Shown: positions 45,066 through 58,569 of the stretch, piece by piece
How the letters are laid out: each line of letters opens with the position of its first letter
How positions within the stretch are numbered: the stretch's first letter is position 1
Source: Poa pratensis
Lineage: Eukaryota > Streptophyta > Magnoliopsida > Poales > Poaceae
Assembly: GCA_947311845.1 (NCBI GenBank)
Contig: CAMZMU010000063.1
Location: 57,300,902 to 57,364,901 of the forward strand
Direction of reading: 5' to 3'
DNA: 64,000 nt
The notes under the pieces: model-generated
What the model saw: the letters and a program-made list of their open reading frames with translations, nothing else
The model's database searches: none
Told to the model about the DNA's origin: nothing
Program-made: the position numbers and the translations under genes

Positions 45066-47115
45066 TCTATATAAATAAATAAATTAGAGAGCGTTCATTG
45101 TCAAAGGCCTGTTGGAAGCTAAACAGTGAAAACAACAAAACCACATATATGCATGTATATACGACGAAAGACATTGGAGAACCTGGTACCATTGCACCCG
45201 ATATGCATTTTTTTAGAAATTCAAAAAAAGTTGAAACTTACATTTGGGCAAACATTATCATGTATTGTACCCATATAAAAATTTCACCAAAGAATGAATT
45301 TGATTAAACCCACGATCAAAAGATTACCTATTATTCTCATTGACTTCTAGACAAAAAAAAGACAAATTTATTACGGATATAGCGTGTATATAGTGTTATT
45401 TTATTTCCTGGCCATCTTTGTGACTAGTAGAATACATGATAATCTTTTAGTACAATTTTTCTTTGAATCTTTTTGAACCTTTTTGAATTTCTAAAACATT
45501 TTTCGTATAGTGCGCTGGTACCCTGAAGCCAAAAGTCAGCGTCCGCATATAGAACCTTTTGTTTATGAAGCAACTTACCCTTAAAAAAAATAGTCATAGA
45601 TCCATAACTCGCTAGCTAACTAGTATATTAATAAAAAAACAAATCACATTTGCTGCAATTAAGTACCCCGTATGTGCTTCCATAAAATACAAAAATTACT
45701 CCAGAAAATTGTATATTACATGAATTAAATAAGCTTAACATGATATATTTGATGATTTCTATTTAATGTGAATTGAATGGAATTTGATTTAAATATTTGA
45801 TTTTTGAATTTTAGGGTGAAGTCCTCACTCAATATAACTTTCTAAATTTTCTTTGCGGGAAATCCATACCCAAATATCAATTTCAGCTTGTCATAAAAGG
45901 AAAATCATTTTACTTTTCGCCCTAGCCAAATAGGCCTAATCTTCAAAAACCATCTTTCTTTTCTATTTCCTATATTTTGCTCTCAAACAAATGGGCTGTG
46001 ACCCATTTCCCTTTTTCCTTGAATTTCTCTCCTCTCTCGGCCTCTCGTCTTCCCTCTACCAGCCGCCATGGGCCAGCTTACAAAGCCAAGGCCAGGCCCA
46101 CCCGTCTGGCGCACGCGGCCGAGCCGCTCAGTCAGGATCTTGAAAGTCATTCTACAAATGCAATACTTGCATGATAGTAATTATGTAGCATGCTATCATC
46201 TCTTAATTATTGAAAACACTTGAATATGTACCCGCTCTCTAGTTGTGCATAACACTACAATGTCTAAAACATGTAAAATATATGAGATAACTATACACTA
46301 TTACTTACTGTGTTGTATGTAGGCAATTAATCCGAAAAACATAGTATTGTAATCTCAGAACTGGTACTGTGAAAAAAGTCTTTGAAATATAGCAATTACT
46401 TTTGAAGACTTCTTCGAGACGAACTAAGTGGAATGGATCGCTAATCAGAATGACGATTTAAGAGATAGACTACCATTTTAAATTTTAAATTTAGTAATAT
46501 ATCAATGATGTCAGCATGAGTTCCTGTATGTGCATCAGTGCATATGAGCTCTTTTTGTATATTTTAAAATCACATGGAATAGATGTAACACAAGAAAACT
46601 TATTTGCATACACATGCTAATCAATACAATGATTTGCACGGATCAGCCATGCGTAGTTTTGCTCCATACCACTTCGTCCGTTCCATATTATAAGCCGTTT
46701 AGTTTGCCAAAATGGCTTATAATACGAAACAGAGGGAGTATAATTCTAAAAAAATCTTGGCGTCATGTAAACATCGAACACACACATCTACACAACATAG
46801 CATATGTATTAAGATCAGATACAAACATATATAGCACGTACTATAAGCCCTGTACCGAGCTTTCATTACATACATGTTTTACACATCCAGATAAACATTG
46901 ACTAAACGGCCAACAAAGGGAGAACTATGCCCAGAGATCTGCGCCTCCTCCTCATCGGCATCTTGCCTTATTTCAGTCCATAGCGCAGTAGTACTGCGCT
47001 ACCCAACAAACTACCAAACACACGGACACATACTTGACTGCATGTTGCACCATCCCATGCAGGCAATACACACACACACAGCGTAAAACAGTTACTAAAG
47101 AAACCACCAGATTGG
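45066..47115. other. Intergenic DNA between expansin copies B and C
   Basis: AT-rich, with no convincing gene. 45083-45590 is related to 41697-41860. A Stowaway element sits at 46669. The short frame at 45977-46174 has no recognisable domain. The part from 46900 to 47115 may be the 3' untranslated region and flank of copy C; it includes a (CA)n run near 47070. Confidence 0.55.
46669..46738. mobile_element. Stowaway MITE (Tc1/mariner), 70 bp
   Basis: Right end reads GAAACAGAGGGAG and the left end CCACTTCGTCCGTTCC, a mutated form of the usual CTCCCTCCGTTC. Nearly the whole element folds into a hairpin around TTTGCCAAAATGG. The TA duplication lies at 46667-46668 and 46739-46740. Confidence 0.85.
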
Positions 47116-48349
47116 TTAGTAGTTAACCGCCGACTTGTACGCGGCGCCGGCCTTCCACCCGGCGGGGATGACGTTGGTGGCGGCGAGCTTTTTGCCAGAG
47201 CTGGACGTCAGGCGGAGCGAGAGCGGCGCCTGCAGGGCCGAGCCGGCGTTGAACTTCCAGACAGCGCCCCACGAGTGCTGCATCGGCGTCCACGCCGCGC
47301 CAGAACCGCTCTGCATGAGCTCCACGGCCGAGAGGGCGCCGTCGCCGTTCTGGTACTGGACGAGGACGGCGAAGTAGTGCGGGTTCGAGCCGGCGTCTAC
47401 GACGAAGGTTAGCTGCACTCCGGCCCAGTTGCACTGCACGCTGCGTCACGTGAACAAAGGGAGTTAAAAATGATAGTTAATTCGATCGTTGCATGCATGG
47501 CGGTTATATGCAAAACAGTACATGTGCCGGCCCGTGCAAGGTCCATGGCGACAAAGGGTGCGTGAGGTGCATGTGGCGTGTAGTGCCATGGCCGTTTTAA
47601 CCGGCGCACGGCGAGAGTGTAGCCAGTTTGAGTGTACCGGGTGAACTGGATTTGGAGGACGCCGGCAGCGCGCAGCTGGTCGGCCTGGCCGGCCTTCGCC
47701 ATGGCACCGAAGGCCGTCCCGCTCAGGTCGAAGTGCGGCTCGTTCAGGCAAGGGCCGCCGGGGCACTCGTCCGTGATCACCACGGTCACGGGGCTGCTAG
47801 AGCAGGCGGCATTACCTGAGCACTTCACCTGCATATATAGAGCCAAGCCAAGGCGTCAAAAACGACGCGGTAGTACAACGCATGTTGGCATGCATGCCAT
47901 AATCTGTTCAGTGATGGTTACACACCTGGTAGCAAGAGCCACAGCCCAGGCCAGAGGCGTAGATGGAAGGGCCGCCGGCGGCGATCATGGATGAGAACGG
48001 TGGCTGGTAGACGGCGCCCTTGTACCCGCATGCACCACCTGTACACATATGCAAGTTAGCATGATCTTAATTAATAAGGCATGAGCTATGCTCATTTCTA
48101 GGGTAACACATCAGACATCAGTTTGGGGAGTACGGTGATTACTGACAGAAGTGAATCATAAGATATGGATTAACATGATACGAAATATGTACCATCACTT
48201 CCGGCGCCATTGGCTGCGCCGTACCACGTAGCGCCGGCGGTGGACCAACTGGCGAGCTTGCGGTGAAACTCGGTGGATGCGCAAGGGTGGATAAGCAACC
48301 CGAGAACTGCTATGGAGATGAAGGACATGATCTGGTGCACTGAAGCCAT
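47116..48349 (-). CDS. EXPB: Beta-expansin, copy C (four exons, intact)
   Basis: Exons on the minus strand: 48193-48349, 47926-48038, 47638-47828 and 47116-47440. Junctions are all GT...AG and the joined frame is 786 nt, 261 residues. The start is the ATG at 48349 ([19 protein letters not shown], a signal peptide). The in-frame codon at 48412 is TTG and was rejected. Motifs: [75 protein letters not shown] and VIPAGWKAG. Exons 2 and 3 have the same lengths as in copy B, but the protein is clearly more diverged, with a longer N-terminal stretch after the signal peptide. Predicted secreted wall-loosening protein; target polymer inferred from family. Confidence 0.94.
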
Positions 48350-48455
48350 GGCTAAAGTTGCTAGCAATCTAGGAGGGATATTGTGAGGTTTGCAAGGATT
48401 GGGAGGAGACAAGTAGATGGGAATTGGTGTGATCTATGTTGGTGTAATGTTGCTC

Positions 48456-48463
48456 TATTTATA
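48456..48463 (-). promoter_or_regulatory. Probable TATA box of expansin copy C
   Basis: The minus strand reads CTATAAATAGAG (TATAAATA core) about 107 bases before the ATG, a good match to plant TATA boxes. Confidence 0.6.
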
Positions 48464-48469
48464 GGCGGT

Positions 48470-50010
48470 AAAACGGTGGCCTGTGTGACTCCATGGGCAT
48501 CCACATGCATGCATGCAGACAGATCTCAGTGGCTCCGTTGGATTGTGCCATATGCGTACGGCACATGGCTAGGGTCAACATGTTATATATGTTCAGTTGA
48601 ACTGTAATTTTACTTAACTACGTACCTAGCTACCTAGCAGTAGTACTTAGTAGTAGATAGGGGCTGTCCTTTGTGTGTACTTCACTTCTCTGATCATTAA
48701 TTCGATCGTTCCATCAGGACCATGAATGCATGGCAAATTGGGGAAAGTGAACTTTGCGACTAGTTGCGACCGCACCTCATTCCGCATGTCGTACTTCTAA
48801 TTTCCAAAAAAAATATGAAATAAATTATGAACATTGGTTATCTTGTTTTACATGCATCCACAAATTTTCATCCAAAAATTTGGCATTATGTGGGCTGCAC
48901 AAAAAAGATAAATGATGTGTGAATAGTATGTGATACTATTCACTTATGTCTTCTCTTTTTTGCACAGAATACATATTGTCATATTTTGGGATGAAAATTT
49001 CTGAATGCACGAGAAACAACAAAACGATTGTTCATGATTTATTTCGGATTTTTTGAAACTCGAAAATAGGGCATCCGATAATGGGGTGCGGGCGCAACTA
49101 GTTGCGGAATATTTGCTTCCGGAAAATTGTCACATCCTTGGTTTTAACAACTTAAAATTTTAATTTCTATTTAAAGTATGCCTTTCTTGTTACTGTAATT
49201 CTAGTACTCCCTGCTCATTGACAGAGCAATCGTCTGGAAGCCATCGGTTCAATGTACCATGCACTCCCTGCTCAGACGTTAACAAGCGCGCTCTCTCGAT
49301 CTCCAATCCAGCAAGTTTCCTAGTGACCGATCGCTATCTATTTCAGTGACGCCCACACACACGAGGCAACATATACACGAGTGATACCGTTATTTCGGTT
49401 GCACACGTAAGCCACGAGGTACGGTGATCAAGCTCTTGCTAATGCCGAGACGGCTCTCCTTGCTCCCGGATGTCAACCAACAAAATATAACCATCTCCCG
49501 CTCCCCCAAATCCACGAGCGCGTATCTATCAGCCGCCGCCAAATCCTGTTCCCGTCAACTCCTCACGATCGCTCCCCGGCCGTCCGGCCGTTGCCCTGAT
49601 TGGACGGAACTGCTGCTGACCCGGCCCGGCCACCGGCCGGCGAGCAGCAGAAACCGTGATTCCTGGCAGCTCTGCCGGCCGGCCGGCCGGGATCCGAGCG
49701 TTATGCATGCATGCGCGCGCGCTGCACCTACGAATAGAGCGTACTGTGGCTCGCGCGCGACGTCTCGTCGTGTGGAGTAAACTTGCACGAGTCGTGGCTG
49801 GTGGTCGTAATAAGTGCGCGGGCTGCTGAGTACTGTAATCAGGTCAAGAGCTCCTAGATCCCGGCCGGCCGGCGACCAAGCACGGCAAGTAACGTGATGG
49901 TGTTGCACTGCCCTTCTTCTGCATGCTGATGCCATGCAGGTGCCCTGCCCTCGCGACCCGGTACACGGCAGTGAAATGCATAGATGGTTCAAGAGGGAGC
50001 TCCTGTAAAA
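48470..50010. other. Region upstream of expansin copy C, no gene supported
   Basis: It holds promoter-proximal sequence of copy C, an AT-rich part (48780-49200), two related CACTCCCTGCTCA phrases (about 49207 and 49263), and a GC-rich part (49530-49900) with runs of GGCC. The long minus-strand frame at 49555-50139 starts within repeat DNA and has no recognisable domain. Confidence 0.5.
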
Positions 50011-50014
50011 AAAA

Positions 50015-51560
50015 AGAGCATCTCCACTAGGCTGTCCGAACCACACCTCAACATCCGTTGTGGGGTGCCGGACACATGTCCGATATAATAGGGACGTCCC
50101 CTGTAGTTTTTCTGACGGAACACTTGCAAATTTAACCAAGAGATTCGGATTTCATTAAAATTTGGATGTACTACAAGGAAATTTAAGCTAAAATCAGTAG
50201 ATGATTCGATGATCCATCCTCCTAGTCGTTGGCCGTCAGACCGATTACGTGAAGGGGCTAGTTTCGTCAATATTTTCCACTAGGGAGACGAGGCTATCTC
50301 CTGTAAAAAAATAAGAGCATCTCCACTGGGCTGTCGCACAAGTTTGTCCGCAACCAAAAAAATATTCGCTATGGTGCGCTGGACACATGTCTGACACAGG
50401 GAGAGGGGGTGTCTCCACCGGCATGCCCGATAGTTTGTCTTAATGGAACACTCACAAATTTAAACAAAAGGCTCAAATTATATTAAATAATTAGACATAT
50501 TACAACAACAAAAAATTGACTAAACTTAAACTAAATCTAGGCGTCAAGAGAGGACTCCCTGATCCAGCTCACCGTCATTGGCTGTCCGACCGATGACATG
50601 AGAGGGGCCAACCTCGTCGTCCTTGGTCACTGAACCGATACGTGAGAGGGGTCAGTCTCGTCATCATTCGTCACCGGGGAGTTGAATTGAGAGGAGCCAG
50701 CCTCCTCGTTGTCATCACAGGTTGGTCGATGAACCGAGGGGGGCCACCATCCTCCCATGCTGGACGAACCAGGTCCTCTTATGGATGGCTTCGAGCACCA
50801 TCTGGTGAGCCTCTACCGCTGCTAGCAAAGGTGGCGAGGAGCGCAACATACTTCTCCTCCTCCTCCTCGGAGTCCTACTCCATCTTCTCCTCTTCCTCTC
50901 TCCTAGTCACCGTCCAAAGACGGCGAAAGTTGGCTCCGATGGCGGGAACGCGAGCTCGGCGTGTGGGTGGACCACTAGGTGGCTAGGCGGCGAGGCAAGT
51001 GGGTGGAGAGGCAATGCATCAGATTAAATGCCAAAGACGCGTGGTATACCTCTGCCAGGAGTTTTTTCTTCGGAATATCATGAATTTCTCAAAATTTGCG
51101 GATCTCGGTCACAAGCGAAAGAAAAACTTAAAACAAAATGTTGAACCCCGGTCGCTATTCTCCCGTCGAACGGTTGCGAAGGACCAATAGAACGGCCTGC
51201 TCCTACTACACCAGGGTCATCTTCTCGTCTCCTCTCTCTCGTCATCCAAAGGTGCCGGAGTTGGCTTCGACAACGGGAAACGCACGCGATGTTGTTTCTT
51301 ACGATGAGACAGTGGTGTGGGTGGACCACGAGGTAGCAAGGCATTGTTGCTAGCGATGAGACGGCTAGAAATGGCACGGCTAGAGCTGGCGGCACGGAGG
51401 TCCATCTTATAGCCGAACCTATGGGCCGAAACCCTAGCGTGGGTAGGAAGCAACGATCGAGCGGGGTGGGGAGGTGATACTCAGATTAAATGCCGATGAC
51501 CCGTGGTACACCTCCGCCTCTCAGCGCCACCTGAGAAGACTATAAGTTTTGGCGCCATTC
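50015..51560. mobile_element. Decayed Harbinger-like (PIF) sequence, two copies of one end
   Basis: AAGAGCATCTCCACT followed by (A/G)GGCTGTC occurs at about 50018 and 50313, each preceded by CTCCTGTAAAAAAA, so the end and its flank are duplicated. GAGCATCTCC ends next to TAA are common in grass Harbinger-like elements. Within it, phrases around CGATGACATGAGAGGGG and GGGTGGACCAC are repeated in diverged form (about 50590 and 50640; 50967 and 51318). No transposase motif and no clean second end was found. Confidence 0.45.
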
Positions 51561-52389
51561 GACATGACCGGTGTGTCAATGGCAAGACGGGCACGCCCTA
51601 TTGGAGGGTGCTTCCAGACCCGAGGGAAAGTTAGGGTGTCCACGGGGTGCTGGGCTTACATTTCTGGACCCGGACCGACGGGAGTTGCTGGAAGGGCCGT
51701 TTTTTTCTGTCTGAACCTATTGGGCCATTCAGGTCCTATCAGGACGATGCTTTGGTTGGGTGCGAGCTGGACTGGTTGGGCGTTGCGGGCCATATCAGGT
51801 CCGTAGGCGGTCTGTTTGAGACCTGCTGATCCGACAATCGCTAAATATACAGCTGTGAACTGCTTCCTAAAAACAAACGCCGGTGAACTGCAAACTGCAT
51901 ACAAGCGCACTTGAAACTTCAATGTCCATCTGTTCGTATGATCCTATCTCCCTTCCGATGTTCTAATCCCCTATCTTCTGTACTACGCAGTACGCACTCG
52001 ATAGGCACCAGACAAACCAACGATGGTGTGCGCCGATACACAAAACCAAGTAGCCGGCGAAGGGTTGTCTGGACTCCGGGAGTCCGGTAACTCGGCAAGA
52101 TGAGGAGAAGAAAGGTTTAAAACGTAGGATAACCTAGAATCACCGGATCGACGTACCAACCGACGATGGTGTGGGCATAACCAGGCGAAGGGCGTGTGGA
52201 CTCTGCAGCAAATAGCCAAATAGTTTTTTTTTTTACAACAAAATAGCCAAATAGTTAATCCTGGGTAACTACGCAACGTTGCACGAGAATTGTGTTTACA
52301 CAACTCCCACCGCGTCTCCCTATCCCCAATCTATTCCCTTCAACCTTTTGAGTGTTTTCGTTTCACCACGGCAGGAAAAGCCAGGAGCA
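51561..52389. other. Region upstream of the uncharacterised gene
   Basis: No gene recognised. A diverged direct repeat of about 55 bp (CAACGATGGTGTG and GGCGAAGGG landmarks) occurs at about 52018-52070 and 52160-52205. The leader and promoter of the gene at 52390 must lie near the right end, but no clear TATA box was picked. Confidence 0.4.
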
Positions 52390-53366
52390 ATGAACAATTG
52401 CTTAATGGTGAGCATCATATATCTATCTGATTCACAACATATTTTGCTAGAGCTATTAAGTTAGATATAAATTTTACTTGTTTCCGTAATCACCAGTTGG
52501 CCTCTTTGAGAATCGACAGGAAGATGCGGACAACCGCGGCGATGAGCAAGACAACACGGCAACAGCCCTCAACGCCGACGGCGACGAAGACGGCACCCTT
52601 GCCTTCATTATCGAAGTAAAATCTGATGCTTAATTATCTATTCTTGTGACCTGATCGGAAGTTTAGTGTCACTGCCGGCGGGCGGCATGCCGGCATCTAG
52701 AACTAGGTAATGTACTAATCTACTGCTTCGCGCTGCTGATCCATCAACAAGGTCAAGGAGGAGGTCCAGAGATGTCTGGAGGAAGGCATGAGCAAAGAGG
52801 AGATGTTCCGAGAGCTTCGTGAGAAGGGATCACACCCGGCGGCCACGTTTGCTGGTAAGCTGTACGTACTTTTCCGCCTTAGCTCATAGTGTCAAGAAAT
52901 TAGGTTACCGGCTAATACCATACACTTATTATTCTCCTACGAATCCGATTGGCGCATGTCCAGTTTACAAGGAGCTTCGTCACCAGAACAATGATCTCTT
53001 CAAAGAGTACTACGTCAAGATGGATTGGAGGAAGCAGACCAAGCGGCTCAACCTTCTGTTGCATAAGTACCAAACTATGCGTGCCGGCGGTGTTGACAGC
53101 AGCTGGCCACCAGGAACAGCGACACAGCAAACCGCAGCGGTCGGCCCGAACGATGTGGGATTGCCGGAGAACAGGGCCGTGCTGGTTGGGCTAGAAAGCA
53201 ACAGTCAGTCTGCTGTCGCCTCGGCGCAGTTACCATCGGCGTTGATGCATGTTCCCACTGGACAAATGCTTCATCTGAGAGAGAAGCCAGTTTCCAACGG
53301 CGTTGTCCAAGGGGGAATAGTGCCATCGGGAGCTTGTACTACTTCTAGCGATGCCATGGGTGTCTC

Positions 53367-54084
53367 GAATTTTTGACACATTGGACCACTTGGCCGAATG
53401 AATTGTCAAAAAGGACCACCTGTGAATCAAATTGTCAAATGTACCGTGGCGGCGTCTGCGCCAGGCGACACGTGGCAGATGCCGCCGTGGGCGACGGCGG
53501 CCACCAAGGCCGCCACCAGCGGCGGCGGCACGTTTGGCTTCGACGGACGGCGCGTCCACGTGGGCCCGCGGCGGCCTTCGCTCCACCACTGACACCACCT
53601 GCGTGGCCGCCACCAGCGGCGGCGGCACGTTTGGCTTCGACGGACGGCGCGTCCACGTGGGCCCGCGGCGGCCTTCGCTCCACCACTGACACCACCTGCA
53701 CCACGCGGACAAAGCGAGGAGAATTCAGCAGTAGTAGTAGTTTTGAAGTGATCCATGCACCGTTGAACTGAGGGAGCAGTACTATACAGCAGCCAACCTG
53801 CCGCCATTTACTGCGGGCAGCGTGGGCGAGCGAGTACAACAGAGAAGGCAACGATCGAAGGCCGCCACCGCCCGCGGCGGCTACCGTCCACGTGCACAGC
53901 TCCGTTCGACAGACGCAACGTGCCACCGCCGCTGGTGGCGGCCACCAAGGCCGCCGTCGCCCACGGCGGCATCTGTCACGTGTCGCCTGGCGCAGACGCC
54001 GCCACGGTACATTTGACAATTCGACTAACAGGTGGTCCTTTTTGACAATTCATTCGGCCAAGTGGTCCAATGTGTCAAAAATTC
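53367..54084. mobile_element. Mutator-type (MULE) element, 718 bp
   Basis: Terminal inverted repeats begin GAATTTTTGACACATTGG and extend for well over 100 bp (through CACGTGGCAGATGCC-like sequence). Perfect 9-bp duplications GGGTGTCTC flank it at 53358-53366 and 54085-54093, the size expected for Mutator. It encodes nothing obvious; GC-rich frames are overlaps of the repeats. Confidence 0.93.
53510..53700. repeat. 97-bp tandem duplication inside the MULE
   Basis: A GC-rich segment containing CACGTTTGGCTTCGACGG is repeated with a 97-bp offset (53529 and 53626), ending in ACTGACACCACCTGC in each copy. It has no counterpart in the opposite arm. Confidence 0.85.
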
Positions 54085-54403
54085 GGGTGTCTCTTGTCCT
54101 TCGGCGAGCACCGACAACGTTGAAACTATGGGGTGGCACAACGAGCAAGCCGCGCAGGTGCCTGGTGCAGGTGCAAACGTCGTTCCACCACCGGGCTCCT
54201 ATTGGCTACCGCGATCTTCTGTTGAGAGGCCACTAGAGAACGGTAGCCAACAGGTGCAAGCTGAACCATCCTGGTGGCCTAGGCAACGATACTCACCCAT
54301 GGACATGGACGGCGTACGGGCATACCGGAATGTTCAAATTCATGTTGACAAACGACATGGCGAGGAAGCTCATGAACCGCTTCATCAATGGCAAGATCGG
54401 TAG

Positions 54404-55586
54404 ACGACCCCAAACTCAAACCGAGTGTCTACGAGCGTACTGGAATCCTTTTGATCATTGACGTGAAATATTCAGTATAATTCAGTATATAGTACTGGTT
54501 GTAGAGACAATATCAGATATAAATTGTTAATCGTTAATGTATTCTTTATTTTTTATCTATTTGTGCTACTATAGTAAGTTAACCTTTACCTAGAAATTAG
54601 GCCGGTCTAACACAAATTTATATCCATGGCAATCTAAAATAATTACTGTTCGTTTTGACTTCTTGTACATTTTATAAACACTTTTTTGCATCCTGCAGTA
54701 TCTAGCAGTATAATTTTATGTTATTTGACATAGTTAACCGCGTACCAATGTTGTTAAATTAGTTCGTAGTGTTACTTAGTTTATATCTTCACATAAACCT
54801 GTACAATTCTAACCTTAAATTGTGTCTTATAACAAATTCTCTTTGTTGAATTTTGACAGTTTCGTAAACTATATATTGTATAGGTTTCTATGGCAAACAT
54901 CTTTAAAGCATAAAGTTCTAACAAATATCTTAATGGCAATGTAACCATATTGGAAACTTTCAGAGAACCTATGAATATAACTATTGGCATGACTTTTTTT
55001 GCTGATTTCTTCGTGGATAAATGTGTCTTACAACTTACAATACATAATTAACACAAAATTGTGTCCCAAGTAAATTGAGATAGACTAGAGATGAAACCCA
55101 ATTGAGAAATTATGGGAACTAAAGAGTGAAAAGAATAATGTAAACTTTATGTATGAAAATAAATTAAGTATTGTCACAAGGATTGCAGATTTATATGCAG
55201 TACCGAGTGTCAAATATATAGGTACAATTTAATCTTTTGGCTCGATTTTTACCACCTCCTCCTCCTATCTTAATTTTGGTCTCCCTTGCCCCTCTTAGTA
55301 TTATGGTTACCCTATTCAGGCCTCAAGTGTGCAATGGGTAAAGAGAACAGCCTTCCATGATTATCGATATCGCAATGCCCTAAAGCAAGGGCTGCTTTGC
55401 TGTAGCCACAATTTGATTTCATTGATGAGTCGCACTACCTACGTACTTAAAACACAAGACGATATACACATTCACTTGCATCTTCCATAAAACATTCGAC
55501 GAGAATCTAGGAGTCTATAACAACCACTAACCATCACATAGTAAACAGTCCACCAGAGATCGTAAAACTGGCATTCTCAAAGCTTG
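54404..55586. other. Intergenic DNA between two convergent genes
   Basis: AT-rich; no gene or repeat recognised. It should include the 3' ends of the plus-strand gene at 52390 and of the minus-strand chaperonin gene at 55587. Confidence 0.55.
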
Positions 55587-58569
55587 TTACTCCTCGTTAC
55601 CAGAATCTTCCTTGGTGAGCTTGATCATATCATCAATCCTCATAATAGTAATGGCTGCTTCGGTGGCAAACTGCAAGGAACATGTATAAAAGTGAATGAA
55701 TATTGACATCATAAAATACCATGACAAAAAAAAAAACTAAAAAATATACCAACCTGGATAATCTTTACTTTGCTGATTGCTGGCTCAATCACGCCATACT
55801 CAAGGTTGTTGCGAATGATGCCTTTCGACAAGTCGAGACCCATGCTGCAGCAAACAGAACAAAATTTACTGACAGAACATGATATGCGTAGTTGCAGAAC
55901 AAAACAACAACGGGCAGATACATCGGAGTGAAATTCATCTACAAGCAATCAGTGTCCCTAATTATGTATTTGGTGCGCTTATTAAAGGATCAGCAAAATC
56001 CAAATCATACGTATGCTTGGACTCTATTATAGAAAACTCGAAGTGGATCTTGAGATGGAGCCTGCAGAGTAGCGCAAGAAACAGAGGAAATATGTGTCTG
56101 TATTGTTTAATTACGCACAGTTATTTTTACCAGAGACTAGTAGTTTACTAGTATCCAGTAATATATTTACAGATGTTTCCAGTGCTCTAGAAGAATCATG
56201 CATTCACATGTCTTCAAACCCCTATGTAAAAAAAACCCGCTATATCCAGGCAAATGTGACATAGCAGAACCACAGTTCGTTTAGATAAGTAATGAAGACA
56301 ATATATCCTGTGATTACCTTGAATAGTGTTGCTTATCGGACTTTGTTTGAGATATATGGTGATATGACCTAACCTTCGCTACAAGCTCAGTTGCATCTTT
56401 TGCAGCATTAACAGAGAGAACCTGTCATCAAACAGCCATACTTCCATTAATATATTATGTGGTTCGGTATGCAAGTAAATTACGTATAAATTTAATTGAT
56501 TTAACCTTTGGTATGATTAACAAAGATTCCGAAAATTCAGCAATTGCCAGTTGTTCCTTAGATCCAAGAGTTGTAGCAAGATTCTCCAAGTACACAGACA
56601 AAGCAGCTTCCACTGGCGCCCCACCACCAGCAACTACCTGCATGATCCACACGTGTTAAATACACTAACATAAAAATAGTTAAATTATCCCCACTCTGGT
56701 GAGTGCTAGGCGCCAGATGCAGAGATTAAAACAGATGTGGGTCATTTATATGATGAACTATTCCTATTCTCTTTCCAAGCATGGATAGATAACTAAGATA
56801 TCAGGTATGAAAAACATAGTCTCGAACAATGAAATTGTGAAAATTGGGACCAGCATGGTTCAGAGACAAGCATGGTATATACAAAAGAGCCTTGTAAAAG
56901 TATTAAATATAAGAATCAGAAATCAGCTTATAAGTGAGTCGCATACTTAGCAGAAAGAACAGTGCTAAGGAGAAGGAGAAAATAGGATATTTTTTCACAT
57001 TCAGCAAAAATTCTAATCATGAGGAAATCTATGTTCATGTAATCACGTACAGGGAACCGAAAGGTAAAGGAACAACAGTAAAAGGTTCTACCATATCGGA
57101 TTCCAGGGTTCTCTTCACAATGCACAGCGCGTCATGCAAGGATCGCTCAATCTCATCTAGCAAGAAGTCATTTGCTCCTCTAAGTATAATGGAGACCTGC
57201 ATAAAGAAATGAAAGTGTGATGCCCTTATCTTCAAAACTAATGTTATCATCATTAAAACTAGTTTAACATTGACATGGAGAAAACACTAAGTGCACTTGT
57301 GTTTTTTGTGCCTTTCACCAAAATTATTTCATCATCAGAAATTATTTCCTCCACAACCTCATCAGCATGTCCAAGGAATGATGAATCAAATGTTTCTCCA
57401 CCCTCCATGTCAGCAAAAGTAGTCACCTGCACTTTCCTACTACTTCAGGGTATTGACAAATGTTCACACACTATAATAGTAAAAGCATATTCAGAAAAAA
57501 CAAATCATCAAATGAACGTATTCAATTATTGCAAAGGCATCGAGAGTTCAAAAACGTGCTGCGCATTGCTCAGAATTCAACCAACTTTAGTAGAATTTCA
57601 AGTAAAAGTTCATAAAAATCCAAGTCAATAAAAGTCATATATGGGAATAAAAAAGAGAGTGCATTATAAAATACCGCTTAATTATAACCATCAAATCGAA
57701 CATATGAAGAACAAAATATTTACCATTGCTGCACCCGTTGCCTTGGCAACATGGCGCAAATCCTCCTTACGCACATGCCTTACTGCAATTGCTCCAGCCT
57801 CAACAAAGTACTGAAACGATGTTTCATCACACAATAGCAAAACATATTAAGTTATAAGTAATCTGGAAGAGATATCACTGGATATGAATGTAAAAGGGTA
57901 GTGAGATTCAACCAAAAAGCCAAATATATGTAATATATTATGTTATGTTAAACTATCGTACGGCTGTAAACACCACCCATAAAAACTACCAGCAACTAAG
58001 CAGATCATGTCATTAAGTACTGGCGTGGACAGGTTGCCGAAATTCACAAACAGTCTATACAGGAGTGCTGCAAAATTACATCCAAAATCAAATTAAAAAG
58101 CAATAGCTTCTGCTTGAATAATGAAAGCATACCTTCAGTGACATATCATCAATTCCCTTGGTGGTAAATATAACGTTAGCACCAGCCTTGAGATTTTTTT
58201 CAATTCGCTCTTTTGTTATGTCAGATTCTCTGCCATGAAAAGTACTATTAGGTATATACTATTGAGACCATAAGTTAGAAATATATTGTTTGTAAATGAC
58301 AAAAGGTGTCTCACAAGAAATGAGAAACAAACAAGTGACAGTTCGTGAGATAACAGAAAGGAGTAATAATGAATTGAAAAAAAATGCACCAACCTCTGTT
58401 GGATCTTCTCCAGTTCCCTTGGATCAGATACAAGGACTTGAACACCCATTTGCATTTTTGTCTTTTGAAGGTTAAAATCAAGACAAGCAATTCTAGCAGG
58501 GGCCACTTTAGTAGGCATTCCTTGAGCTGCACAGCCTGAGTTCAGCGCATACCCATTCAACAGATAACT

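Larger units (their letters stand above)
52390..54403 (+). pseudogene. Plant gene with uncharacterised TIGR01589-type domain, last exon disrupted
   Basis: Proposed exons: 52390-52407 (MNNCLM), 52511-52615, 52752-52854 and 52964-54403, with GT...AG introns. The acceptor of exon 2 is chosen at 52511 because it keeps the frame; an AG a few bases earlier would not. The domain (about residues 40-115) has IIEVKEEVQRCLEEGMSKEE, then YKELRHQNNDLFKEYYVKMD and TKRLNLLLHKY. This resembles a plant-specific domain of unknown function (TIGR01589, from recall). A Gln/Pro/Ser-rich tail follows. A Mutator-type element (53367-54084) in the last exon brings a stop at 53374-53376. Without it and one copy of its duplication the frame continues to a stop at 54401, giving about 312 residues. 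The domain itself is untouched, so a shortened protein could still be made. Confidence 0.7.

Noticed and set aside
48350..48412. Upstream start of expansin copy C at 48412
   Set aside because: The codon is TTG, and the ATG at 48349 begins directly with a signal peptide.
49555..50139. 194-codon minus-strand frame
   Set aside because: Runs from repeat sequence into GC-rich DNA, no domain, no supported start.
53373..54019. Long GC-rich frames on both strands of the MULE
   Set aside because: They arise from inverted and tandem repeats; mirror copies appear on each strand.
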